From the NCBI GenBank assembly GCA_963693305.1, contig OY855914.1:17174899-17238898 (forward strand): DNA of 64,000 nucleotides, given 5' to 3'. Of this stretch, positions 44,372-52,265 are shown in pieces. The DNA is from Meandrina meandrites. Its lineage: Eukaryota; Cnidaria; Anthozoa; Scleractinia; Meandrinidae. Positions within the stretch are counted from its first letter, which is position 1. Each line of letters opens with the position of its first letter. Below the pieces are notes generated by a model. It saw only the letters and a program-made list of their open reading frames with translations. It was not told the origin of the DNA and did no database searches. A program made the translations under genes and the position numbers.

Positions 44372-44953
44372 ATGGAGAAAGTCGCTCTGAACAATGTGCA
44401 GTTGGATCATTTGGCCAAACATCACCCTTCGTTGGGACCCTACTTTCACGGGACGGTGGCCTGCGATCAATTACCTCGTCACCCCATCAAAACACAAGCC
44501 AGAGGGTACATCGTGAACACGGATCCGCACGACCTGCCTGGCAGACATTGGATCGCCCTGTGGACTTGCGACAACGTCTGCGAAGTGTTGGACAGTTACG
44601 CTTTACCGTTGGAGGTTTACGAGACGGCCCGACCATTGGAAGATTGGTTAAACACTCACTGGAAGTACGTGGTGTTTAACGGACAGAGTCTACAATCCGT
44701 GTACAATCAGAGTTGTGGCGATTACGCCTTGGTGTATCTGATCGATCGAGCCGAAGGGCGTAGCACGTGTCAATTCGAAGCAAGATTCAAGAAACACGAT
44801 TACCTGTATAACGACCATAAAGTAGGACAGATGTTGAAGAATTTAATCGCAAAGGAGACGATGTGGGACACCGTCTGTAAACTGAAATACCACCAAGATT
44901 GTAATGCTTCCTTAGGTGGTGTGAGGCACTTGTTAGGTAACAAAGACGAGTAG
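44372..44953 (+). CDS. Adenain-type cysteine protease, 193 aa
   Basis: Maturation protease of the C5/Ulp1-like clan. The catalytic residues are visible in order: H59 (GRHWIALW), D74 (EVLDSYALP), Q105 or Q108 (FNGQSLQ) and C115 (NQSCGDYAL). It should process virion precursors at xxGG|x or xxGx|G sites, several of which occur in the neighbouring small proteins. It starts two bases after the capsid stop and is the last gene of the first same-strand run. Confidence 0.9.
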   Translation: MEKVALNNVQLDHLAKHHPSLGPYFHGTVACDQLPRHPIKTQARGYIVNTDPHDLPGRHWIALWTCDNVCEVLDSYALPLEVYETARPLEDWLNTHWKYVVFNGQSLQSVYNQSCGDYALVYLIDRAEGRSTCQFEARFKKHDYLYNDHKVGQMLKNLIAKETMWDTVCKLKYHQDCNASLGGVRHLLGNKDE

Positions 44954-44999
44954 TTGACGTGATACATGTGTCTCGTTGTCTGTGTGTGCAAAACACGTA

Positions 45000-45006
45000 C
45001 ATATAG
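45000..45006 (+). promoter_or_regulatory. Weak TATA-like motif before the ATPase gene
   Basis: CATATAG lies 34-40 bp upstream of the ATG in an 86 bp gap, the only gap longer than about 50 bp between 40.4 and 47.9 kb. It may start the second gene run. Confidence 0.35.
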
Positions 45007-45039
45007 TCTTTCTCCTTGTTTTCGACGTTGTCATTCGAT

Positions 45040-45696
45040 ATGGAACGTGACGAAGCATTCACCTTTCGTACCCCCTGCAGCATTTTGATCGTGGGACCGT
45101 CAGGTTGCGGGAAGACTTGTTTTACAGCGTCGTTACTTTTGGATCACTTGGAAGAGTTGTTTGCCACACCCCCCGAGACCGTGCATTATTGTTACAGGGC
45201 CTGGCAAGACGGGTTCACTTCCATGAAAAAGGGCGGTGTCAAATTTCACGAAGGGGTTCCTTCAACCTCCCAATTGCAAACGTGGTTTCCGAACGGCGGA
45301 CTCCTCGTGTTGGACGACCTGATGGAAGAAGGAGGCAACGACAAGAGAGTGTTGGACCTGTTCACCAAACATTCGCACCATAGGAACATCACCGTGTTGT
45401 ACTTGTGTCAAGACATGTTTCCGCCCGGTAAATACGCCAAGAGCATTTCCCGAAATGCTCATTACGTCGTGGCTTTCAAGAATCCTCGCGATCAATTGGG
45501 CACAAGGAATTTACTGTTGCAAGCGTTTCCGTCTCATTGGCAAGATGTGATGGAGGTGTTTACCAAGGCGACGGACCGACCATTTGGCTACATGGTCTTG
45601 GATCTACACCCCGCCAGCAATGACGGTAAACGGATTTTTAGTCATCTCTTAAAAGACGAAGGTTTCATGAGGTGTTATATAACGAGACCTGCTTGA
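45040..45696 (+). CDS. Genome-packaging ATPase (FtsK/HerA, A32-like), 218 aa
   Basis: P-loop ATPase that would pump DNA into capsids. Walker A is GPSGCGKT (19-26) and Walker B is GGLLVLDDL (86-94). A glutamine-type sensor segment (ITVLYLCQDMFPPG) follows. Length is normal for Polinton packaging ATPases. The first in-frame ATG is at 45040. It opens the second run of closely spaced genes on this strand. Confidence 0.9.
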   Translation: MERDEAFTFRTPCSILIVGPSGCGKTCFTASLLLDHLEELFATPPETVHYCYRAWQDGFTSMKKGGVKFHEGVPSTSQLQTWFPNGGLLVLDDLMEEGGNDKRVLDLFTKHSHHRNITVLYLCQDMFPPGKYAKSISRNAHYVVAFKNPRDQLGTRNLLLQAFPSHWQDVMEVFTKATDRPFGYMVLDLHPASNDGKRIFSHLLKDEGFMRCYITRPA

Positions 45697-45709
45697 GTTG
45701 AGGGGAAAC

Positions 45710-46210
45710 ATGTCGATACATAGTTATTCGCCAGCGGGTGTGGGAACAGGATCGTTTGTCAAGGACGACGACGACGATGTTCGAGCCGAGTTGGGCGCGG
45801 TATACGAGGCAGCCACCACGAGAGCATACTTGGACATGATGTTACAAGAAATGGCGGCAGGACGTCACATTGCAGGTATCACCACCGCGAATGCCATTAT
45901 CACCACTTACAAAGACGGCGGGCGGCGTACTTGGAGGAGAGTCACAACGACAAAAAAAGACAAGGTATCTCCGTCTAAAGTGTCAGGAACGAGGAGGATG
46001 GCGAGAAAGAAACGCGAGACCAAGAAAAGCAAGAGTCAACGGGGCGGGGCTCTTGCGAGACATAAACCTTTTTTGGTGGACAAAATCGCCGAGGGGGACA
46101 GCATGTTTCTGTCAGGATCTTCGCCTACGTTCTTGACGTTGTCCAGTCAAGCATTTAAGGGGGTGAACGACAATGTAAATCACTCTAGCCGCAGACCACG
46201 ACGGCGTTAG
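45710..46210 (+). CDS. Basic virion-associated protein, 166 aa
   Basis: An acidic stretch near the start (VKDDDDDVRAEL) gives way to a Lys/Arg-rich central part (MARKKRETKKSKS) and a candidate protease site SQRGG|A. A Ser/Thr-rich tail ends RRPRRR. It follows the ATPase by 13 bp. I do not recognise a family; a cleaved core protein is the simplest reading. Confidence 0.5.
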   Translation: MSIHSYSPAGVGTGSFVKDDDDDVRAELGAVYEAATTRAYLDMMLQEMAAGRHIAGITTANAIITTYKDGGRRTWRRVTTTKKDKVSPSKVSGTRRMARKKRETKKSKSQRGGALARHKPFLVDKIAEGDSMFLSGSSPTFLTLSSQAFKGVNDNVNHSSRRPRRR

Positions 46211-46214
46211 GACC

Positions 46215-46499
46215 ATGGGGAGAAAGCAACGCGTGGGGCAACGAAGGAAACGTAGGCACAGGAAAAGAATAGGACAAAAAGGAGGCCTTTTACCTTTGGC
46301 AGCCTTGATACCCGCTCTGGTTGCGGCTGGAAAAGCGGCCGCTCTGGGGGCTGCCTCTGGGGCAGCCGGTTGGGGTGCCAAGAAAGCCTTGAACGCGGCC
46401 ACTCGAAAGAAACCCGCAGCCTCGCCCGCCCAAATCCGCCAGTTGAAAAAAACACTTCGACTCGGGAATACCAGGAGCATCATGGCCAATGCATTATAA
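46215..46499 (+). CDS. Small basic/hydrophobic virion protein, 94 aa
   Basis: A very basic leader (about 25 residues) ends in GQKGG|LLPLAALIPALV, i.e. an adenain-like site followed by a hydrophobic Ala/Gly-rich segment that could be membrane-active. The protein then becomes basic again. This layout resembles adenovirus pX/pVI-type precursors, in which the protease releases a membrane- or DNA-binding peptide. It starts 4 bp after the previous stop. Confidence 0.6.
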   Translation: MGRKQRVGQRRKRRHRKRIGQKGGLLPLAALIPALVAAGKAAALGAASGAAGWGAKKALNAATRKKPAASPAQIRQLKKTLRLGNTRSIMANAL

Positions 46500-46540
46500 G
46501 AGGACAAGTGCCACAGGTAGTGACGTGAGATGGGAAAGGT

Positions 46541-46903
46541 ATGAAGCGATTACGTCGACAACGTCCATTTTTGGAGGCCATTCTGAAAGAAGCCAATCGG
46601 AACAAGCGAGAAGAGATGTTGCAACACGCCAACGCCGACCAAATCAACGCCGTGAGCGAGATGGTGTTGAATTTGCTCAAGAATCGCGTTCCAATCTCTC
46701 CTCCCCTCACCGCCAAGCTGAGACGGTACAGAGATTCTTTACGTGAACTGGGGAAGCGTGGAAACTCCTTGAAGAGAACGCGAAAGAAACTCATCTCTCA
46801 GAAGGGTAGCGGGTTTTGGAAAGGATTACACCAGGTACAAGGCATGTCACTGCAAGACGAGAGTGCTTTAAAAATACGACTCGAGGTGCTGCAAGGGCAT
46901 TAA
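46541..46903 (+). CDS. Conserved Polinton virion protein with C-terminal protease site, 120 aa
   Basis: A helical N-terminal part (LEAILKEANRNKREEMLQ, then VLNLLKNRVPISP) is followed by basic KLRRYRDSLRELGKRG and a candidate site SQKGS|GFW. I recall proteins of this shape from other animal Polintons, with a similar KRxSxKxxR...QKGG end, but their function is not known. A core protein is likely. Complete, with ATG at 46541. Confidence 0.55.
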   Translation: MKRLRRQRPFLEAILKEANRNKREEMLQHANADQINAVSEMVLNLLKNRVPISPPLTAKLRRYRDSLRELGKRGNSLKRTRKKLISQKGSGFWKGLHQVQGMSLQDESALKIRLEVLQGH

Positions 46904-46927
46904 ACGTCGAGAAGAGTCGACGAAAGC

Positions 46928-47545
46928 ATGGCCGAAGAAGTGATGATGGTACCGACCAAAGACTTTGAACGAATGGTGCAATATTACAAAGGCGAAATCA
47001 CCGACAATGCTTTGCTGAACAAGGCGGCTCGTCTGGCGGCCGAAAGTCACCTGTTGCTCAAAGACCAATCCCTTCCTGACGGCATCGCGATGGCCCGAGT
47101 GAAGCCCATCGCTCGCGAACGTGCCCGATTGACCAAACGAATACGGCAATTTCCTTCAGCCAGGGCTGCGGGCGGCGAAGCTCCCGAGGAAGAAGAGGAA
47201 GAAGAGGACGGTTTGGTGACGGGACCTCTGTACAACATGATGAAACAAATCATAAAAGGAAGTGCCAAGAAATCGCCGTCTTCAATCACCACCAAGCGAA
47301 GCACTACACCAGAAGCAGGGCCTTCGTCGTCTGTACCTACTCCCAAACGGAAAACATCTTCCGAGCGGCTGGAGGAACTCCGCCAACGAAGTGTGACCAT
47401 TCGAAAGGAATTCGAAAAGAAAGCAGAAAAATTAAAGAAACACAAGACCGAAGCTGAGAGACTGAAACCACTGCCCGGTTGGGAAGATTGGGCCAAAGGG
47501 AAAAAATTGAGACGAGAATTGGAATATGACGAGGAGGACGACTAG
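46928..47545 (+). CDS. Conserved Polinton protein of unknown function, 205 aa
   Basis: The N-terminal half contains a well-ordered block (DNALLNKAARLAAESHLLL, then VKPIARERARLTKRIRQ) that I associate with a widespread unassigned Polinton family. A Glu-run, a Ser/Pro-rich linker and a C-terminal coiled-coil-like stretch follow. It overlaps the next gene by 20 bp. Possible roles are scaffold or DNA-binding structural protein; neither is shown by the sequence. Confidence 0.55.
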   Translation: MAEEVMMVPTKDFERMVQYYKGEITDNALLNKAARLAAESHLLLKDQSLPDGIAMARVKPIARERARLTKRIRQFPSARAAGGEAPEEEEEEEDGLVTGPLYNMMKQIIKGSAKKSPSSITTKRSTTPEAGPSSSVPTPKRKTSSERLEELRQRSVTIRKEFEKKAEKLKKHKTEAERLKPLPGWEDWAKGKKLRRELEYDEEDD

Positions 47546-47876
47546 AAAGAAGACGAGACGCCAACGTGGACGTGGTGTCGACATTCAGAAATGGATCGGC
47601 AAGACCGGGCTCGAATTTCATTGGCCAGGGTATCAGTACATGGGTCCCGGGACAAAATTGGAAAAGCGATTGAAACGTGGTGACCCTGGGATCAACCGGC
47701 TGGACCGCATTGCCAAACAGCACGACATCGATTACAGTCGCGCAAAGAATTTGCAAGACAAGTGGAAAGCGGACGAGAAGATGATCAAGGCGATTGACAG
47801 GCTCCCGGGCAAGCGCATGATGACCGAGAGAATTGTTAAGAAAATTATGCAAGCCAAGAAAAGATTGAAACTGTAA
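47526..47876 (+). CDS. Parvovirus-type phospholipase A2-like protein, 116 aa
   Basis: The calcium-loop motif YMGPG (38-42) and the catalytic HD dyad with its context DRIAKQHDIDY (60-70) match the secreted/parvoviral PLA2 fold. Such domains let non-enveloped virions breach endosomal membranes. A basic N-terminus carries RRQRGR|G, which fits the adenain pattern xxGx|G and could release the enzyme. The start lies inside the preceding gene (20 bp overlap). Last gene of the second run; AATAAA follows at 47897-47902. Confidence 0.8.
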   Translation: MTRRTTRKKTRRQRGRGVDIQKWIGKTGLEFHWPGYQYMGPGTKLEKRLKRGDPGINRLDRIAKQHDIDYSRAKNLQDKWKADEKMIKAIDRLPGKRMMTERIVKKIMQAKKRLKL

Positions 47877-47896
47877 AACGAAACATTGTTCTTGAG

Positions 47897-47902
47897 AATA
47901 AA
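47897..47902 (+). terminator. Polyadenylation signal AATAAA
   Basis: Lies 21 bp after the PLA2-like gene and just before the TATA box of the next gene, so it probably ends the ATPase-to-PLA2 transcript. Confidence 0.5.
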
Positions 47903-47941
47903 ATGATGGCGATACAGTACGTGATTTTTGTCTTTGTGGCG

Positions 47942-47949
47942 TATATAAG
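47942..47949 (+). promoter_or_regulatory. TATA box
   Basis: TATATAAG, 33 bp upstream of the ATG at 47982. Only a very short leader would be made. Confidence 0.6.
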
Positions 47950-47981
47950 GAACGTTTTCCCACGTCTATTCTTGTTTCGCC

Positions 47982-48575
47982 ATGCAGCGCCAAGACCTGA
48001 CAGCCAATGTGTGCTTGATCCTTGACTTGGAAGGGTACTTTTTACGGAAACAGTTTTATGCCCGCGAGCTGGGCTGGTGCGATTGGGAGGGCCGATTTGG
48101 TGTACTACACTATCAACAACCCTACCGATGGAAAACGCTCAACAGTGTGGACCGACACACGGCCATTTACGTGTACCACCGCGTTCACGGACTACCATTT
48201 GAAGATCCACCCGAAGAAAATGTTCGTCCTCTGGACAACCTGAAAGGAGACGTTCTAGAACTCTACGAACAGAGTAGGACCCCTGAGCGATTCTTGGTGG
48301 CTTATAAGGGGGGTCACGTCGAAAGGAATTTGTTGAGAGAGCTGGATCTTCCCGCCACCAACTTGGAACATGCCGGATGTCCCAAATTTGAGCGCTTGGA
48401 GATCTACCCTATTCAAGACTGTGGGCAGCATAGAACACGAGGACATTGTGCCATGGTAGAGTGCCAAGCGTTTTGGCAGTGGATGAAACCCGACAGCGAC
48501 CCGTGGGGACCGGACAGCGGCGGCAGCGAACAGTTGCGCATGGCCCGAAGACCTTGGCTTTTAGACAGAAAATAA
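47982..48575 (+). CDS. Possible DEDD-type nuclease-like protein, 197 aa
   Basis: The sequence opens with a hydrophobic strand ending in DLEG (D15, E17). Later it shows VAYKGGHVERNLLREL and GHCAMVECQAFWQWM, an order of acidic and His residues that resembles RNase H-fold 3'-5' exonucleases. I recall related proteins in cnidarian mobile elements, without a proven function. It is driven by its own TATA box. Its stop codon lies inside the AATAAA at 48571-48576. Confidence 0.45.
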   Translation: MQRQDLTANVCLILDLEGYFLRKQFYARELGWCDWEGRFGVLHYQQPYRWKTLNSVDRHTAIYVYHRVHGLPFEDPPEENVRPLDNLKGDVLELYEQSRTPERFLVAYKGGHVERNLLRELDLPATNLEHAGCPKFERLEIYPIQDCGQHRTRGHCAMVECQAFWQWMKPDSDPWGPDSGGSEQLRMARRPWLLDRK

Positions 48576-48609
48576 AACATGATGTTTACACAAAAACCAG
48601 AACTTTATT
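48571..48609. terminator. Convergent polyadenylation signals
   Basis: AATAAA on the + strand (48571-48576, overlapping the stop codon) and its complement TTTATT (48604-48609, AATAAA on the minus strand) end the two convergent genes within 39 bp. Confidence 0.6.
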
Positions 48610-48628
48610 CTTAAAACAGGTTGACAAG

Positions 48629-49249
48629 TCACTTGATTAAAAAAGCAAGTCTTTTCTGTAGTTCTTCGTTTCCAATGGTTAAAGGTACGTCTGCCCACTG
48701 GAAAAATCGGCACCCTTTTCTGTTTCGGCAGGCATAGTAGGGCCGGTTAAAATTGGCTTCGGATCGGCTCACTTTCAGACTGGCCTGGTTGTTACACTCG
48801 CATTTAATGTTTCCTTGCATGGTGTAGTAACCGCCATCCACCTTGGTGTAGATTGTCGTCATGTAAGGGATCACATCTTTGCTGTGAGTGAACAGACCGC
48901 AGGGCAAGAGAGCACACTTCACATAGTGGTCTTTGTTTTTGACGGCTTGAAACACGGTTAAGTTGCAGTGATGAAAAGGGCACACGTTCAGGTCATAGCT
49001 CGGTTTTTCCTCCACGACTTCTGTCTGTATTGACTGGGGTTGGCCTGTCAAGAGGCTATCTAGCAAATCTGCCATGGCTTGCTCGCCGTCGTCTCCTTGT
49101 TGTTGTGCAGGAATGGTAGGTTTCAAGACTTGCAAAGATGGCGGTGCTTCTTGTTTCTTGGTTTTCTTGAGTTTTTTCTTGTCCTTCTCGGAAGGCTGTA
49201 GTCTGTCCACCATGTTTTGCATGGCTTGTAACGATCTCTTCTGATTCAT
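48629..49249 (-). CDS. GRF zinc-finger protein, 206 aa
   Basis: The C-terminal third contains a zf-GRF-like unit (CECNNQASLKVSR, NRPYYACRNRKGCRFFQW), known to bind single-stranded nucleic acid in nucleases and repair factors. A further Cys/His set (CPFHHCNLTVFQ, KCALLPCGLF) lies before it. The N-terminus is Lys/Gln-rich. I choose the ATG at 49249 because a TATA-like ATATAAT lies 46-52 bp upstream (49295-49301); an in-frame ATG pair also exists at 49321-49324. It may protect or process DNA during replication. Confidence 0.7.
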   Translation of the reverse strand: MNQKRSLQAMQNMVDRLQPSEKDKKKLKKTKKQEAPPSLQVLKPTIPAQQQGDDGEQAMADLLDSLLTGQPQSIQTEVVEEKPSYDLNVCPFHHCNLTVFQAVKNKDHYVKCALLPCGLFTHSKDVIPYMTTIYTKVDGGYYTMQGNIKCECNNQASLKVSRSEANFNRPYYACRNRKGCRFFQWADVPLTIGNEELQKRLAFLIK

Positions 49250-49294
49250 GTTTGTGACTGACGCAAAAGAGAACGAACGGTACCTGCGTCGTTG

Positions 49295-49301
49295 ATTATA
49301 T
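49295..49301 (-). promoter_or_regulatory. TATA-like box for the GRF gene
   Basis: ATATAAT on the minus strand, overlapping the last codons of the upstream gene. It supports the shorter reading of the GRF gene. Confidence 0.4.
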
Positions 49302-49843
49302 GGCTTGCTCTTCGATCCCATCATTCATTGATGAATGAAAATCCACTTCGTCCAATCCTGACCAGAAGCGGTTGTCATCTGACCGACTTCTCATCCAATC
49401 AAGAATCTCATCGATGTCTTGGTGATGTAATCCCAACAACTCGTACGTGAAGGCGAGGCCTTGCTTGTTGAAAGACATGATCTCCGTCAACGTCACCTCG
49501 GTGTTCTTGACGGGAGTCGTCATGCGTTTGATGAAATCAAAATCGTCGTGATTGAAGTGGGCGTGAACCACACCGTTCTTGTCCATCAACCCTTTCCACG
49601 TGTCGTAGTCTTCGCCAAAGACCAACGACTTTAGCCCTCTCCAGATCTTGTCTTGTGTGTCTAACACGTGCTGAAATGAATCGACCGAGTAAATGGTGTG
49701 ACACGCAGGTTCCAAGTTTTCTTTCTCGTGGATCACTTTTTCCAAGCCTCGCTGGTGATTTCAAGATGGAAATTACTGCACTGTACGACGCTCCCATCTC
49801 GTCGGACAGGATCTTCCGGCACGTCGTCCATCGAGTGAGCCAT
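49296..49843 (-). CDS. Polinton protein of unknown function, frame break near its start
   Basis: An ATG at 49843 opens a frame that stops at TGA (49733-49735) right after an A5 run. The -1 frame is open from just before that point for 149 codons down to 49296 and has no ATG until residue 54. The long part (DNGVV-like region, then DFDFIKRMTTPVKNTEVTL and FTYELLGLHHQDID) looks like one globular acidic protein that I cannot name. Either programmed -1 frameshifting on AAA AAG, a sequencing or real single-base loss in the A-run, or internal initiation would explain the layout. Confidence 0.5.
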
Positions 49844-49905
49844 TTTAGGCGGAGGCACGAAAATGCACATTCTTTCTTATGTCCCCCCTGGGTTTGATTG
49901 TCAGC

Positions 49906-49914
49906 TATTTAAAG
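49906..49914. promoter_or_regulatory. Possible bidirectional TATA box
   Basis: TATTTAAAG reads as a TATA-type box on both strands. It lies 39-47 bp before the + strand ATG at 49953 and 63-71 bp before the minus-strand ATG at 49843. Confidence 0.45.
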
Positions 49915-49952
49915 AATGGCGGGGTAAAGCGGGTGCCCCATTGACTCGCATC

Positions 49953-50291
49953 ATGTCTCGCACGAAGGAATGGATGTGGAGACGAATTTGGAATCTATAC
50001 GACGGAGATCGAACCGCCACGGTCTGGAAAGGAGATTATGACCTCCCTGCCGATCTGTTGGATCCGAAAGCCATCTTCGCGTTTCAGTTAGAAGACGACG
50101 AAAGACCGTTTACGCTGTTTCATTTCATTGCACACATGGAAAACATGCGAATCAAACTACCACAACGTGACTACGACCTGCACAAAGAATGGGTATTTAA
50201 CACGCATCCCGACCGAGTGCCCACGTTCAAGGAGTTACTGGTGACGCTCGTCTTCCTACTCGTACGTTGCTGCACGCGGGTGTTTTTGTGA
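49953..50291 (+). CDS. Unassigned small protein with C-terminal hydrophobic tail, 112 aa
   Basis: Trp-rich start (SRTKEWMWRRIWNLYDGD), acidic middle and a C-terminal hydrophobic segment (ELLVTLVFLLVRCC) that could anchor it in a membrane. I choose the ATG at 49953, downstream of the TATTTAAAG box; an in-frame ATG at 49863 lies upstream of that box and is less likely. No family recognised. Confidence 0.5.
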   Translation: MSRTKEWMWRRIWNLYDGDRTATVWKGDYDLPADLLDPKAIFAFQLEDDERPFTLFHFIAHMENMRIKLPQRDYDLHKEWVFNTHPDRVPTFKELLVTLVFLLVRCCTRVFL

Positions 50292-50354
50292 TGACATGAA
50301 ACAAAATACAACCTCCCAAGCGTCAGTTGGCAACACGTTCAAGACCAAAAAAGG

Positions 50355-50362
50355 TATAAAAA
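50355..50362 (+). promoter_or_regulatory. TATA box
   Basis: TATAAAAA, 41 bp upstream of the ATG at 50403, which has a near-ideal initiation context (CACCATGG). Confidence 0.65.
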
Positions 50363-50402
50363 CACCAGCCCCCTCGAGCAGCGTTGCACTTTTCCCAACA
50401 CC

Positions 50403-50675
50403 ATGGCCAACATCAATCACCCCTTGATTGACATTTTACACGACATCAACGAAAGCCTGTCCTCGCATGTCACTGTCATGCAGCAGGAACTCGAAGAGCT
50501 TCAAGAGGACATGATCGAGTTAGAAGAAACACTCGTAGAGTGGTGCAGTAGCTCGGACGTCGTCGTCAAAGGAAAAGACTCTCACGATGGAAACGTGGGT
50601 GCAGGCATCAACCCAGACTCTGAAGGAACAGACGAATCAGATAAGTCAGATCATAACACGGCTCCAAGAAAGTAA
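50403..50675 (+). CDS. Acidic coiled-coil protein, 90 aa
   Basis: A heptad-like segment (VMQQELEELQEDMIELEETL) precedes an acidic Asp/Ser-rich tail. TATA box and initiation context are strong. No homologue recognised. It overlaps the next open frame by 89 bp in a different phase. Confidence 0.5.
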   Translation: MANINHPLIDILHDINESLSSHVTVMQQELEELQEDMIELEETLVEWCSSSDVVVKGKDSHDGNVGAGINPDSEGTDESDKSDHNTAPRK

Positions 50676-50865
50676 ACAAGATCCACACGACGAATTTACT
50701 ACTTCAATCGACGTTCTTAAACAATTGCACGAGGTTACGATCATCAGGGCAAGCATGACGAGTCGCCTCATGGAAGAGTATGCCAAGCTCTACAAGGAGA
50801 AGAAAGAATTGGAGCGGAAATACGACGAACTCGTACAACGAAACATTCACGGCTGGGTCTGTTAA
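50587..50865 (+). CDS. Second coiled-coil protein, overlapping frame, 92 aa
   Basis: Begins inside the previous gene. Two helical stretches (TNQISQIITRLQES and MEEYAKLYKEKKELERKYDE) suggest another coiled coil. The overlap could reflect leaky scanning, or a former single protein split by a frameshift; both halves have coiled-coil character, which makes the second plausible. Confidence 0.4.
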   Translation: METWVQASTQTLKEQTNQISQIITRLQESKQDPHDEFTTSIDVLKQLHEVTIIRASMTSRLMEEYAKLYKEKKELERKYDELVQRNIHGWVC

Positions 50866-50889
50866 GTATGAAAAGCACTTCTCAATACG

Positions 50890-51138
50890 ATGCTTCCATT
50901 CAATCAATATGGGAAAAGCATACACAATGAAGAACCGCTCAAGACGAACTGCTGCGTCAATTGTCCTATCAGTCGAAGAAAGAAGCACAACAATTCCTGC
51001 CATTACAAAGCCATGAAGTACAGCACCATGGATAAAGAAAGCAACCCATTGAAAAACTCCTGCAAGAATTTAAGACGAAATCGCTGTCAACTTCATTTGC
51101 AAACACCGAAGCAAGAAATTAAACCATGTTATTTTTAA
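50890..51138 (+). CDS. Cys/Lys-rich small protein, 82 aa
   Basis: Contains CCVNCPISRRKK and NNSCHYKA, a possible zinc-binding pattern, in an otherwise basic protein. It starts 24 bp after the preceding stop and is the last open frame before the right TIR. Low complexity of composition keeps confidence modest. Confidence 0.35.
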   Translation: MLPFNQYGKSIHNEEPLKTNCCVNCPISRRKKHNNSCHYKAMKYSTMDKESNPLKNSCKNLRRNRCQLHLQTPKQEIKPCYF

Positions 51139-51362
51139 GAAAAAGGTCTCCCATATTTCAGAAACGAAGAACTCCACTGGAGCTGTAGACTTCTTGGCCA
51201 AAGTTTTGAGCAGTATGGTGTTCAGTAAGTTTCGATGCAACACAGGAGTTTCCAAGCACGTCTAGTCATGCCGTGTACCGCGCTCTGACTTGTGGTGCGC
51301 TCTCCTTTGTCCCCCGTCGCAGTTTTACCCACACGCATGCGCAGTCCGGTTTGCTACATTGA

Positions 51363-51532
51363 AAAAAGACAAAAACCCCGGTCGGGGTGTGCTCGTTGGC
51401 CGTTCTCGCCTAGCGCCCCCGGGCTAGGACTTTTTGCCTAGCCTCACCGGCTAGGACTTTCCTCCCATTTAACCACTGGGACCGTGGGTGAGATCTCCGA
51501 AGAGATCTCGAGCACACCCCTGTTGGAGCCGG
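51363..51532 (-). ncRNA. Cloverleaf-like structured element, right TIR copy
   Basis: The 12 bp closing stem is intact (51384-51395 with 51509-51520), as is the 8 bp hairpin (51490-51509, loop CGAA on the + strand, TTCG on the minus). Two internal CTAGCC-type hairpins remain; the last is perfectly paired here (CCTAGC/GCTAGG) but imperfect in the left copy. The T-runs lie at 51361-51375 on the complementary strand, so a transcript would read inward. Confidence 0.55.
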
Positions 51533-52265
51533 AACCCCACCACCGCTCCGTCATTCGCCATCGCACGAGTCGTCCAACAGGGTACAGAAAGTGGCCAACT
51601 CTCAACCCCCTAGACCCCCCCGAATTTGCGAACTTGCCTATCCCAAGTACCATTCAGCCTTATATATTGCTCACGTCTTCATTGCTCGCACTTGTGGTGC
51701 GCTCTCTTACGTTCACGGTACGTTTTTCACTCACACGCAGGCGCACGAGACACCTCAGATCCAGACCCCTGCCTAACCCCTGCACGCGCGCGGAGGGGCT
51801 CGCGTGTTTTTCTCGGAATCTCGAGTAACATTCTCAGAAAAACCTACAGACTCTTGTTCTTTCTCTCGGTTGATTATTTGGGAAGCGAACGCGTTTAATT
51901 CGAGAAGGTTACGAGGTTCAAGGTAAGCTGCTTCTTTTTTTCACTGTGTACGAAACGGAGAGCGTTGGCTGGATTGTATTTTAAGCGTGAACGAAGGAAA
52001 TAAATTCAGTTTCACCACAAATCTTGACGAGTAGTTTGTGTTACATTTCCTCTTGTGATCGCCGAAAAATAAGGTTTTAGACCCGTTGGTTCCTATTGTT
52101 AGCTTTTTGTCGATTGCCTAAATAACACGAACTCGAATTTTATTACACTTGACAGACAAGTCGTCTCTCTGCAGTAAATCAGTTGAGCGAAGTTGCTCGC
52201 TCGGCTGATTGTTTTTCATACTCACAACCGCGCTTCCAATGGCTTTCTATTTCTTTTGGCGATCC

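Noticed and set aside
49537..49797. 86-codon minus frame starting MGAS as the true start of the 49296 gene
   Set aside because: It runs antisense-like Arg-rich sequence after the A-run; the frame with ATG at 49843 leads into the A-run with better composition.
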